From Streptomyces sp. NRRL S-244 (lineage in GTDB: Bacteria; Actinomycetota; Actinomycetes; Streptomycetales; Streptomycetaceae), in NCBI RefSeq assembly GCF_000717915.1, contig NZ_JOCX01000009.1:124001-188000 (forward strand): a stretch of DNA of 64,000 nt. The letters are read 5' to 3'. The notes under the pieces are model-generated. The model searched no databases. It was not told the DNA's origin and was given only the letters and a program-made list of their open reading frames with translations. The first letter of the stretch is position 1. Every line of letters begins with the position of its first letter. Both the position numbers and the translations under genes were made by a program. Shown in pieces: positions 19,797-27,517 of the stretch.

Positions 19797-20981
19797 TCAG
19801 AGCGAGGCGCGGACGGCGCGGAGCAGGGACTGGGCCCGGGGGTCGGCGGTGACCGACTTGGCGTGGGCGTTCGTCACGTAGCCGAAGGCGACGCCCGCCT
19901 CCGGGTCCGCGAAGCCCAGGGACCCGCCGCGCCCCGGATGCCCGAACGACCCCGCCGACAGCAGCGGCGACGCCGGGCTGTGCAGCATGTAGCCCGGGCC
20001 GAACCGCGTGTTGACCACCAGGACCCGGTCCGGCCCGGACGACAGCTCCGTACCCGCCAGCCGGCGCGTCTGCGGGGTGAACAGCCCCGCGCCGTCCTGC
20101 GTGTCGCCCAGCAGCGCCGCGTACACGCCCGCCAGGCCGCGCGCCGTGCCGATGCCCGCCGAAGCCGGGAGTTCCGCCGCCCGGAACTCCGGGTCGTTCT
20201 CGTCCGGCAGCGGAGTGATCGCCGCGAACGCCTGCCGGGTCAGCGAGGACGGGTCCGCCCAGGCATCCGAAACGTTTCTCCGCGGACGCGTCTTGAGTCC
20301 CCCCGCCATCCCGGACGGCGGCTCCACCGGCCCCACCCGGCCCACGCGCCCCGTCTCCCCCGCCGGCAGGCCGATCCAGAACTCCAGCCCCCGCGGGCCC
20401 GTGACCTCCTGCGCCAGCCACTGGCCCAGCGAGGCCCCGGTCACCCGCAGCACCAGCTCCGACAGCAGCCAGCTGTACGTCTGCGCGTGGTAGCCGTGCG
20501 CGGAACCCGGCTCCCAGAAGGCCCGCTGCCCGGCGACCGCACGCGCCCCCGAAATCCCGTCCGCGGCCTCCGACGGCGTCAGCGGCGCGTCCAGCGCCGG
20601 TACGGCCGCCCGGTGCGCGAGCAGGTCCCGTACCCGCGCCCGCTCCTTGCCGCCCGCCTTGAACTCCGGCCAGTACGCCCCCACCGGGGCGTCCAGGTCC
20701 AGCAGCCCCCGCTGGTGCAGCAGCAGCGGTACGACGGCGGCCACGCCCTTGGTGGCCGAGCGCACCACCTGCGCGGTGCCGGCCGCCCATGGCTCGCCGG
20801 CGCCGGCGTCGCCGCCCTCGCCGCCCTCGACGTCCTTCGGGCCCGCCCACAGGTCCACGACCTTCCGGCCGTCCCGGTACACGGCCACGGCCGCGCCCCG
20901 GTCCCCGAGCACCTCGAAGTTGCGTACGAAAGCGTCCCGGACGGCCTCGAAGCCCGCCGTCACCTCACCCTGGATCTCCAC
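19797..20981 (-). CDS. Beta-lactamase-fold serine hydrolase / esterase (EstB-type)
   Basis: 394 aa, GTG 20981. Class C beta-lactamase superfamily: SxxK as RSATKG (Ser 75, Lys 78), a Tyr motif in GYHAQTYSWL, and the third box as FGHPGRGGSLG. No signal peptide is seen, so it is probably a cytoplasmic esterase or peptidase rather than a resistance enzyme. A region rich in Gly/Glu/Asp (about 51-65) interrupts the early fold. It lies 70 nt downstream of cbiO and may be read through from the metal transporter operon, but a functional link is not evident. Confidence 0.88.
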   Translation of the reverse strand: MEIQGEVTAGFEAVRDAFVRNFEVLGDRGAAVAVYRDGRKVVDLWAGPKDVEGGEGGDAGAGEPWAAGTAQVVRSATKGVAAVVPLLLHQRGLLDLDAPVGAYWPEFKAGGKERARVRDLLAHRAAVPALDAPLTPSEAADGISGARAVAGQRAFWEPGSAHGYHAQTYSWLLSELVLRVTGASLGQWLAQEVTGPRGLEFWIGLPAGETGRVGRVGPVEPPSGMAGGLKTRPRRNVSDAWADPSSLTRQAFAAITPLPDENDPEFRAAELPASAGIGTARGLAGVYAALLGDTQDGAGLFTPQTRRLAGTELSSGPDRVLVVNTRFGPGYMLHSPASPLLSAGSFGHPGRGGSLGFADPEAGVAFGYVTNAHAKSVTADPRAQSLLRAVRASL

Positions 20982-21051
20982 GAGCGGTCCAACAATCGCC
21001 TGGTCGGACTTATGCCACCGCTCCGGCCCGGCCTGATCCGAAAGACACGGA

Positions 21052-21843
21052 CTAGGCCACCGACACCGAGCGCGGGTCGAACCCGAACGGCAGCTCGAGC
21101 CGGTGCGCCCGCATCAGCTCCTCGTCGCACAGCAGGTCCTGCGTACGCCCGTCGGCCGCGATGACCCCCTCGCTCAGGATCACCGACCGGGGGCACAGCT
21201 CCAGCGCGTACGGCAGGTCGTGGGTCACCATCAGCACCGTCACGTCCAGCGAGCGCAGGATGTCGGCGAGCTCGCGCCGCGAGGCCGGGTCCAGGTTGGA
21301 CGAGGGCTCGTCGAGGACCAGGATCTCCGGCCGCATGGCCAGTACGGTCGCCACCGCGACCCGGCGGCGCTGCCCGAACGACAGGTGGTGCGGCGGCCGG
21401 TCCGCGAAGGCCTCCATGCCCACCTGCTCCAGCGCCTCCCGGACCCGCGCCTCCAGCTCCGCGCCCCGCATCCCGGCGGCCGCCGGGCCGAAGGCCACGT
21501 CCTCCCGCACGGTCGGCATGAACAGCTGGTCGTCCGGGTCCTGGAAGACGATGCCGACCCGGCGCCGGACCTCGGCGAAGTTCCGCTTCTCGACCGGCAG
21601 CCCGGCCACCGTGACGGTGCCGACGCCGCCGCCGAGGATGCCGTTGAGGTGCAGCACCAGCGTGGTCTTGCCCGCTCCGTTCGGGCCGAGCAGGGCCACC
21701 CGTTCGCCCTGTCCGACGGTCAGGTCCACGCCGAAGAGGGCCTGGTGCCCGTCCGGATAGGCGTACGCGAGGCCGGAGACCTCGAGGGAGGCGGGAGGGG
21801 CAGGGGCCGCGGGAGTGGCCGAGGGGGAGGCAGAGCGAGTCAC
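21052..21843 (-). CDS. cbiO: Energy-coupling ATPase of an ECF-type nickel/cobalt transporter
   Basis: 263 aa from GTG 21843, which overlaps the cbiQ stop as GTGA (21840-21843); an in-frame ATG at 21852 is an alternative. Walker A LLGPNGAGKTTL, Q-loop FQDPDDQLF (the double-Asp form typical of ECF ATPases), signature LSFGQRRR, Walker B ILVLDEPSSNLD, and switch VTHD are all present. It powers metal uptake with CbiQ and the CbiMN substrate unit at the cytoplasmic membrane. Whether the metal is nickel or cobalt cannot be read from the protein; the upstream box points to nickel. Confidence 0.93.
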   Translation of the reverse strand: MTRSASPSATPAAPAPPASLEVSGLAYAYPDGHQALFGVDLTVGQGERVALLGPNGAGKTTLVLHLNGILGGGVGTVTVAGLPVEKRNFAEVRRRVGIVFQDPDDQLFMPTVREDVAFGPAAAGMRGAELEARVREALEQVGMEAFADRPPHHLSFGQRRRVAVATVLAMRPEILVLDEPSSNLDPASRRELADILRSLDVTVLMVTHDLPYALELCPRSVILSEGVIAADGRTQDLLCDEELMRAHRLELPFGFDPRSVSVA

Positions 21844-22601
21844 AGGGTCCATCCCATCAGACAGACGGCGAGCGCCGCCGCCGGGAGTACGGCCGCGTAC
21901 GCCCACTGGGCGCGGGTGGCCACGACTTCGTCGATCACCGGCATCGAGCCGGCGTAGCCGCGGCTGACCATCGCGAGGTGGACCCGCTCGCCGCGCTCGT
22001 AGGAGCGGATGAACAGGGCTCCGGCTGTCTTGGCCAGCACCCCCCAGTGCCGGATCCCGCTGGCCTCGAACCCGCGCGAGCGCCGGGCGATCGACATCCG
22101 CCGCAGCTCGTCGGTGATCACGTCGCCGTACCGGATCATGAAGGAGGCGATCTGCACCAGCAGCGGCGGCAGCTTCAGCCGCTGGAGCCCGAGCAGCAGC
22201 GCCCGCAGCTCGGTGGTCGAGGCGAGCAGGACGGACGCGGCGACCCCGAGCGTGCCCTTGGCCAGGACGTTCCAGGCGCCCCACAGGCCCGAGACGCTGA
22301 GCGACATGCCGAGCACCTCCACCCGCTCGCCCTGCGCCACGAAGGGCATGAGCACGGCGAACGCCACGAACGGGACCTCGATCAGCAACCGCCGCAGCAG
22401 GAAGCCGGCCGGGATCCGGGCCGCGGCCGCGACGGCCGCGATGAGGACGGCGTACAGGCCGAAGGCCCACACCGCCTCGCGCGGTGTGGAGACGACGACC
22501 ACGACGAAGGCGAAGGCCGCGGCCAGCTTGCAGTGCGGCGGCAGGGCGTGGATCGGCGAGTGTCCGTGCCGGTAGAGCTTGTGGGCGTGGCCCGCGCCCA
22601 T
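21840..22601 (-). CDS. cbiQ: ECF-type metal transporter transmembrane protein
   Basis: 253 aa, ATG 22601, one base from the CbiMN stop. Five or more hydrophobic helices, and the two coupling-helix Ala-Arg-x motifs expected of EcfT/CbiQ: SIARRSRGFE and AMVSRGYAG. The N-terminus GHAHKLYRHGHSPIHAL carries several His that are common in CbiQ/NikQ. It forms the membrane scaffold between ATPase and substrate-binding subunit. Confidence 0.93.
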   Translation of the reverse strand: MGAGHAHKLYRHGHSPIHALPPHCKLAAAFAFVVVVVSTPREAVWAFGLYAVLIAAVAAAARIPAGFLLRRLLIEVPFVAFAVLMPFVAQGERVEVLGMSLSVSGLWGAWNVLAKGTLGVAASVLLASTTELRALLLGLQRLKLPPLLVQIASFMIRYGDVITDELRRMSIARRSRGFEASGIRHWGVLAKTAGALFIRSYERGERVHLAMVSRGYAGSMPVIDEVVATRAQWAYAAVLPAAALAVCLMGWTL

Positions 22602-22602
22602 C

Positions 22603-23676
22603 TCAGACCGCCGTGGAAGCGGTCGAGGAGGTGGAGGCGGCCGTCAGGTCTTCCGCGCGCCGGCGGCGTACGGTCCAGAAGATCCCGGTGCCGACGGCGA
22701 CGGTCGCGCCGACGCCGATGACCCCGGCGAGGCCGCCGGAGAGGCGGGCGTCGTCGACGTCCTTGACGCCGTAGTCGGCGAGCGGGGAGTCGGCGGTGGC
22801 GTGTTCCTTGACGTTCCGGTCGATGCCCTTGTCGGCGGCGACCTTCTCCAGGCCGTCGGGGCTGGTGGAGGCGTAGAAGGAGACGAAGCCGGCCAGGACG
22901 AGGGCGGTGACCAGGCCGGTGATCCACACGGGCTTCGTGGAGCGGGCGGCGGCGGGCGCCGCGACCGGAGCCGCGGCCGCCGGCGGGGCGTCGACCAGCT
23001 CGCCGCCGACGCGCAGCTTCAGCGGCGCGGCCAGCCCGCGCGCGCCGTGCACCAGGTCCGGGCGTACGGCCAGGACGGCGCCCACGGTCGCGGCGGTGAT
23101 CACGGCCTCGCCGATGCCGATCAGCACGTGCACGCCGACCATGGCGGTGAACACCTTGCCGAGCGGCACGTCGGTGGTCCCGCCGAGGGCGTACAGGAGG
23201 GTGAACGCGACGGCCGCGCCGGGCACCGAGAGCAGTGCTCCGGCGAAGGCGGCGACGGTGACCGAGCGCCGGGTGTCGGGCAGGAGCTTCAGCAGCCCGC
23301 GGAAGACGGCGTACGCGACGACCACGGTCACGACGGCCATGTTCACGACGTTGACCCCGAGGGCGGTCAGCCCGCCGTCGGCGAACAGGACGCCCTGCAT
23401 GAGCAGCACCACGGACACGCACAGCACGCCCGTGTAGGGGCCCACCAGGATCGCGGCGAGCGCCCCGCCCAGCAGGTGTCCGCTGGTGCCGGCGGCTACG
23501 GGGAAGTTCAGCATCTGGACGGCGAAGATGAACGCGGCGACGAGACCGGCCAGCGGCGCCGCCCGCTCGTCGAGCTCTCGGCGGGCGCCGCGGAGGCTCA
23601 CGGCCACCGCGCCCGCGGCGGCGACACCTGCGGCGATGGAGACGGGGGCGTCGATGAAGCCGTCGGGCACATGCAT
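22603..23676 (-). CDS. cbiM: ECF-type nickel/cobalt transporter substrate subunit, CbiM-CbiN fusion
   Basis: 357 aa, ATG 23676. The N-terminal CbiM/NikM domain begins MHVPDGFID, whose His 2 is the metal ligand of the family; helices follow to about residue 215 (PVAAGTSGHLLGGALAAILVG is typical). A Pro/Ala linker leads to a CbiN/PDGLE-like domain (about 240-345) with two helices and an extracellular SPDGLEKVAADKG motif. Fusion of M and N is common in actinobacteria. First gene of cbiMN-cbiQ-cbiO. A Nur-type box and a TATTCT -10-like element lie upstream, and no cobalamin riboswitch was seen. Confidence 0.93.
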   Translation of the reverse strand: MHVPDGFIDAPVSIAAGVAAAGAVAVSLRGARRELDERAAPLAGLVAAFIFAVQMLNFPVAAGTSGHLLGGALAAILVGPYTGVLCVSVVLLMQGVLFADGGLTALGVNVVNMAVVTVVVAYAVFRGLLKLLPDTRRSVTVAAFAGALLSVPGAAVAFTLLYALGGTTDVPLGKVFTAMVGVHVLIGIGEAVITAATVGAVLAVRPDLVHGARGLAAPLKLRVGGELVDAPPAAAAPVAAPAAARSTKPVWITGLVTALVLAGFVSFYASTSPDGLEKVAADKGIDRNVKEHATADSPLADYGVKDVDDARLSGGLAGVIGVGATVAVGTGIFWTVRRRRAEDLTAASTSSTASTAV

Positions 23677-23729
23677 GGGGCTGCTCCGCTTCCTGCGGTC
23701 CTTGAGCTGACAAAATCTTTAACCGCTTA

Positions 23730-23760
23730 AGAATAGTGCCCAATTGCAAACCGTTGGCAA
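23730..23760 (-). promoter_or_regulatory. Putative Nur (nickel uptake regulator) box and promoter of cbiMNQO
   Basis: On the + strand 23744-23760 reads TTGCAA-ACCGT-TGGCAA, matching the Nur consensus tTGCaa-N5-ttGCAA at all capital positions. On the minus strand a -10-like TATTCT (23735-23730) follows 19 bp after TTGCCA, so the box covers the -35 region, consistent with repression. It is also about 100 nt upstream of ssgE on the other strand. Confidence 0.6.
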
Positions 23761-23858
23761 GAGCGTCGGCGGCACAAATACCTCCGCGCGGATTCGTGGG
23801 AATGTGCGAGGCTGGGGGCAATACGGACTCATATGTTCCGAATAAGAGGAGTCTTGTC

Positions 23859-24278
23859 GTGTCAGCCACCGCCGAGAATCCCCCCGCGGCCGCAGCCGCC
23901 ACCGCCGTCGCCACAGCCGTCGCCGCCGCCGTCGAGGACCGCGTCACCGCCCGCGTGATCAGCGACGACCCGCTCTTCCGGAAGATCCCCGTCGCCCTGC
24001 GCTTCGCCGCCGCGGAGCCGCTCGCCGTACGGATCGTCTTCCCCGCCGGGCTCTCCCCCGAGGGCACCGACAACGAGTGGGTCTTCCCCCGGGCCCTCCT
24101 CGAAGCAGGCCTCCAGGCACCGACCGGCACCGGCGACGTACGCGTCTGGCCCTGCGGCCGCGTCCAGGCGGTCGTCGAGTTCCACTCCCCCGAGGGCGTC
24201 GCGGTGATCCAGTTCGACATCGCCGCGCTGCGCCGCTTCCTGCGCCGTACGAACGCCGCCGTCACCCGGCAGGCGTAA
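23859..24278 (+). CDS. ssgE: SsgA-like sporulation and cell division protein
   Basis: 139 aa. SsgA-like proteins are sporulating-actinomycete markers that control septum-site placement and autolytic spore separation. Family features: hydrophobic RFAAAEPLAVRIVFP, then ...GTDNEWVFPRALLEAGL, VRVWPCGRVQAVVEFHSPEGVAVIQFD and the terminal RRFLRRT. GTG 23859 sits 7 nt after GAGGAG; the longer frame from 23736 is not needed. The first 30 residues are a poly-Ala/Val/Thr stretch that is unusual for the family. The gene neighbourhood (pmt, rsmI, PBP) matches my recollection of S. coelicolor ssgE; SsgE there affects spore maturation. Assignment to SsgE rather than another paralogue rests on this context. 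Confidence 0.85.
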   Translation: MSATAENPPAAAAATAVATAVAAAVEDRVTARVISDDPLFRKIPVALRFAAAEPLAVRIVFPAGLSPEGTDNEWVFPRALLEAGLQAPTGTGDVRVWPCGRVQAVVEFHSPEGVAVIQFDIAALRRFLRRTNAAVTRQA

Positions 24279-24295
24279 CGCCCGGAGGAAAACGG

Positions 24296-24333
24296 GACCG
24301 GCCCCGCACCTGGGATCAGGTGCGGGGCCGGTC
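24296..24333. terminator. Strong bidirectional terminator between ssgE and the MMPL gene
   Basis: 17-bp perfect stem (GACCGGCCCCGCACCTG) with a GGAT loop, 18 nt after ssgE and 48 nt after the convergent MMPL gene. Confidence 0.9.
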
Positions 24334-24345
24334 GTACGGGGACGG

Positions 24346-24381
24346 ACTGCGGGGACTACGGGGACTGCGGGGACCGCAGGT
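24346..24381. repeat. Short 9-bp tandem repeat
   Basis: Three units ACTGCGGGG / ACTACGGGG / ACTGCGGGG plus a degenerate fourth, between the terminator and the MMPL stop codon. Confidence 0.7.
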
Positions 24382-26600
24382 CAGGCGTTGACCAGCTCGC
24401 GGTCCTTGTCCGGGCCCTCCGGGGACCCGGACGAACCTTCGAGGTGCTTGCGCAGGCTCTCGCCCTCCACGTCCACGTTGGGCAGCATCCGGTCCAGCCA
24501 GCGCGGCAGCCACCAGGCCTTGTGGCCGAGCAGCGCGAGCACCGCCGGGACGATCGCCATGCGGACGACGAAGGCGTCGAAGAGGACGGCGATCGCGAGG
24601 CCGAAGCCGATCATCTTGATCATCTGCTCGCTGGCGCCGATGAAGCCCGAGAACACCGCGATCATGATGACGGCGGCCGCCACGACCACCCGCGCGCTGT
24701 ACTGGAAGCCGGTCACGATGGCCTGGCCCGGGCGCTCGCCGTGGACGTACGCCTCACGCATGCGGGTGACGAGGAAGACCTCGTAGTCCATGGCCAGACC
24801 GAAGACGACGCCCACCATGAAGATCGGCATCATGCTCATGATCGGACCGGTCTGCTCCACCCCGAAGACCGAGCCGAGCCAGCCCCACTGGAAGACCGCG
24901 ACGACCGCGCCGAGGGCGGCCACCACCGAGAGCAGGAAGCCGAGGGCCGCCTTGAGCGGGACCAGGATGGAGCGGAAGACCAGCATCAGCAGCAGGAAGG
25001 CGAGGCCGACCACGAGCGCCAGGTAGGGCACCAGCGCGTCGTTCATCTTCTGCGAGAAGTCGATGTTCATCGCGGTCGCGCCGGTGACGAGGACGTCGTC
25101 GCCGCTGCCTTCGCGGATCTCGTGGACCAGGTTCTCGGTCTCCACCGAGGACGGGCGGTCCTTCGGGACGACCGTGATCACCGCGGCGTCGCCCTCGGGG
25201 TTCGGGGTCGGCGGCATGACCGCGGCCACGCCCTCCAGGCCCTTGATCCGGTCGACCGTCTCGTTGGCGAGCTTCTTGTCGCCGTCGACGACCACCATCA
25301 GCGGGCCGTTGAAGCCCGGGCCGAAGCCCTCCGACAGCAGGTCGTACGCCTTGCGCTGGGTGGTGGAGACCGGCTGGGCGCCGTCGTCCGGCAGGCCCAT
25401 CTCCAGCTTGCTCGCCGGGATCGCGATGGCGCCGAGGCCGATCACACCGACGAGCAGGACCATGACCGGGCGGCGCAGGACGAAACGGGCCCAGCGGGTG
25501 CCGCCGTTGGCCTTGGGCTCGGCGCCGGCCGCGGCCGGCTTGCCCTTGGCCCCGCCCTTTCCGAAGAGCCGGCTCTTCTCGCCCGCCGGCAGGACCTTCT
25601 TGCCCGCGAAGCCCAGGATGGCCGGGACCAGCGTCAGCGCGACGAGGACGGCGATGACCACGGTGCCCGCGGCCGCGAAGCCCATCTTGGTCAGCATCGG
25701 GATGTTGACGACGGCCAGGCCCACGAGGGCGATGACCACGGTGAGACCGGCGAAGACGACGGCGGAACCGGCGGTTCCGGCGGCCCGGCCCGCGGCCTCG
25801 TCCCGCTCGCGGCCCTCGGCGAGCTCCACGCGGTAGCGGGAGACGATGAAGAGCGCGTAGTCGATGCCGACCGCGAGGCCGATCATCATCGCGAGGGTGG
25901 AGGTGGTGGTGCCCAGGTCCAGCACGTTGGCGAGCGCGGTGATGGAGGAGACGCCGATGCCCACGCCGATGAGCGCGGTCAGCAGCGGCAGTCCGGCGGC
26001 GATCAGCGAGCCGAAGGTGATGACCAGCACGATCGCCGCGATCAGGATGCCGACGATCTCGCCGGAGCCCGTCTCGGGGGCCGTCATCAGGGCGTCGCCG
26101 CCGATCTCGACGGTGAGCCCGGCGGCCTTGGCCGCGGCGCCGGAGTCCTTGAGCGCGTCGCGCGTCTCGTCCTTCAGCTCCATGCCGCTGACGGTGTACT
26201 TGACGCTCACGTACGCGGTGGAGCCGTCCTGGCTCACCGCCTGCGCCTGGTACGGGTCGGCGACCGAGGCGACCTGGGCCTTGCCCGGGCCGTCCTTCAG
26301 GCCGGAGACGATCTTCTCGACCTGGGTCTTGTTCTTCTCGTCGTTGACCGAGGAGCCCGCGGGCGCCTTGACGACGATACGGGCGGTGGCGCCGTCGGCG
26401 GCCATGCCCGGGAACTTCTTGTCCAGCACGTCGAAGGCCTTCTGGGCCTCCGTGCCGGGTATCGAGAACGATCCGGAGGTGGGTGCGGACGCCGTCGCCG
26501 CGCCGAAGCCGGCGGCGAACAGCAGCGCCACCCACAGGAGGGCGACGAGGCCGCGGCGCCGGAAGGCGCCCCTGCCCAGTCGGTAGAGGAAGGTAGCCAC
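24381..26600 (-). CDS. MMPL/RND-family membrane transporter
   Basis: 739 aa, ATG 26600. Two-fold repeated RND architecture: one helix at the N-terminus, an extracellular porter domain (about 40-190), a block of five helices with the GLAVGIDYALFIVSRYR motif, a second extracellular domain (about 400-530), and a second helix block with GLAMDYEVFLVTRMREA. The acidic Asp-Tyr pairs in the central helices are the proton-relay residues of MMPL proteins. Likely exports a lipid or hydrophobic drug by proton motive force. It is 141 nt downstream of, and same strand as, a TetR gene, and is probably its target. Confidence 0.92.
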   Translation of the reverse strand: MATFLYRLGRGAFRRRGLVALLWVALLFAAGFGAATASAPTSGSFSIPGTEAQKAFDVLDKKFPGMAADGATARIVVKAPAGSSVNDEKNKTQVEKIVSGLKDGPGKAQVASVADPYQAQAVSQDGSTAYVSVKYTVSGMELKDETRDALKDSGAAAKAAGLTVEIGGDALMTAPETGSGEIVGILIAAIVLVITFGSLIAAGLPLLTALIGVGIGVSSITALANVLDLGTTTSTLAMMIGLAVGIDYALFIVSRYRVELAEGRERDEAAGRAAGTAGSAVVFAGLTVVIALVGLAVVNIPMLTKMGFAAAGTVVIAVLVALTLVPAILGFAGKKVLPAGEKSRLFGKGGAKGKPAAAGAEPKANGGTRWARFVLRRPVMVLLVGVIGLGAIAIPASKLEMGLPDDGAQPVSTTQRKAYDLLSEGFGPGFNGPLMVVVDGDKKLANETVDRIKGLEGVAAVMPPTPNPEGDAAVITVVPKDRPSSVETENLVHEIREGSGDDVLVTGATAMNIDFSQKMNDALVPYLALVVGLAFLLLMLVFRSILVPLKAALGFLLSVVAALGAVVAVFQWGWLGSVFGVEQTGPIMSMMPIFMVGVVFGLAMDYEVFLVTRMREAYVHGERPGQAIVTGFQYSARVVVAAAVIMIAVFSGFIGASEQMIKMIGFGLAIAVLFDAFVVRMAIVPAVLALLGHKAWWLPRWLDRMLPNVDVEGESLRKHLEGSSGSPEGPDKDRELVNA

Positions 26601-26741
26601 GGAGGCGGTTCTCCCGTTCAGGTCGTGGTGGATCCGGGACGGATCAGGGCGTGGAGAGCCGGCCCGACGACGAGAGCGGCGTGTCAGGAGCAGCAGGAAG
26701 GAGTCGCGAGAACGAGTCGCGCGTACGAGTGGAGAAAGGAC

Positions 26742-27344
26742 TCAGACACCGAGGGCGGGGAAGACCACGGAGTCGATGAAGTCGGCGAGGAACGCCTGGT
26801 CCACGGATCGGTCCTCCATCAGCGGCAACGCGATGAAGGCGCCGATCAGCATGTGCGGCACGAACCGGATCGCGGGGCAGTCCGGGGAGATCTCGCCCCG
26901 CTCCACTCCGCGCCGCAGGATCTCGTCGAGGCCGGAGATCTCCGGCTCCATGAGCAGCCTGCGCAGTGCCTGGTGCAGTTCGGGGCTCTCGTGGACGGCA
27001 TGGGCGAGGCCCCGCAGCAGTGCGGTGTCCTTCGCCATCTGCGCGTTGTCGGAGAGCTCGACCATGCGGTGGAAGTCGCCGCGCAGCGAGCCCGTGTCGA
27101 TCTCCCGCAGGGAGGTCGGCTGGGTGCACCGCAGGGCCCTGGCGACCAGCTCGGGCTTGCTCCCCCACTGGCGGTAGAGGGTGGCCTTGCTGGACTTGGT
27201 ACGGGCGGCGACCGCGTCCATGGTCAGCGCCTCGTAGCCGACCTCGCGGAGGAGGTCGAGGACCGCCTCGTGGAGCTCGGCCTCCCGCTCGGGGGTGATC
27301 CGGCTGCGCCGCGACGAGACCTCCGACGAGACTTCTTCGGACAT
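26742..27344 (-). CDS. TetR-family transcriptional regulator
   Basis: 200 aa from ATG 27344 (MSEEVSSE), with GGAGGT 8 nt upstream; an ATG at 27386 lies inside the operator and is unlikely. The N-terminal helix-turn-helix is clear: EAVLDLLREVGYEALTMDAV and KATLYRQWGSKPELV. The C-terminal ligand domain (about 80-200) fits the TetR_C group with VERGEISPDCPAIRFVPHML. Two palindromes of the CGAAAC...GTTTCG type lie directly upstream, so autoregulation and control of the MMPL gene are likely; the divergent tricorn gene may also be affected. Confidence 0.9.
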   Translation of the reverse strand: MSEEVSSEVSSRRSRITPEREAELHEAVLDLLREVGYEALTMDAVAARTKSSKATLYRQWGSKPELVARALRCTQPTSLREIDTGSLRGDFHRMVELSDNAQMAKDTALLRGLAHAVHESPELHQALRRLLMEPEISGLDEILRRGVERGEISPDCPAIRFVPHMLIGAFIALPLMEDRSVDQAFLADFIDSVVFPALGV

Positions 27345-27364
27345 CTCCGACACCTCCCATCCGA

Positions 27365-27379
27365 ACGAAACTGTTTCGT
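27365..27379. promoter_or_regulatory. TetR operator 1 (perfect 15-bp palindrome)
   Basis: ACGAAACTGTTTCGT, centred 28 nt upstream of the TetR ATG. This is the classic form of a TetR-family site. Confidence 0.75.
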
Positions 27380-27407
27380 ACACCAATGACGATACCCCTG
27401 CCCTCAG

Positions 27408-27435
27408 CGAAACGAAACCGTTCCGTTTCGTTTCG
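27408..27435. promoter_or_regulatory. TetR operator 2 (perfect 11-bp arms)
   Basis: Arms CGAAACGAAAC and GTTTCGTTTCG separated by 6 bp. It repeats the half-site of operator 1 twice per arm, so it could hold two dimers. It lies 83 nt before the tricorn GTG on the other strand. Confidence 0.75.
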
Positions 27436-27517
27436 GCGCGTGGCGTGGGTCACCCGGCGCGGGCATGGATCACCTGTACGAGTTGCCAGGCCCCCTCGGC
27501 ACGGAAAGCATTGTGGG

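Noticed and set aside
23677..23858. Cobalamin riboswitch in front of cbiM
   Set aside because: I looked for a B12 box and a long structured leader; the space is only about 180 nt shared with ssgE and no such motif is present.
23736..23859. Longer ssgE starting at 23736
   Set aside because: This would overlap the Nur box and promoter, and a better ribosome binding site precedes GTG 23859.
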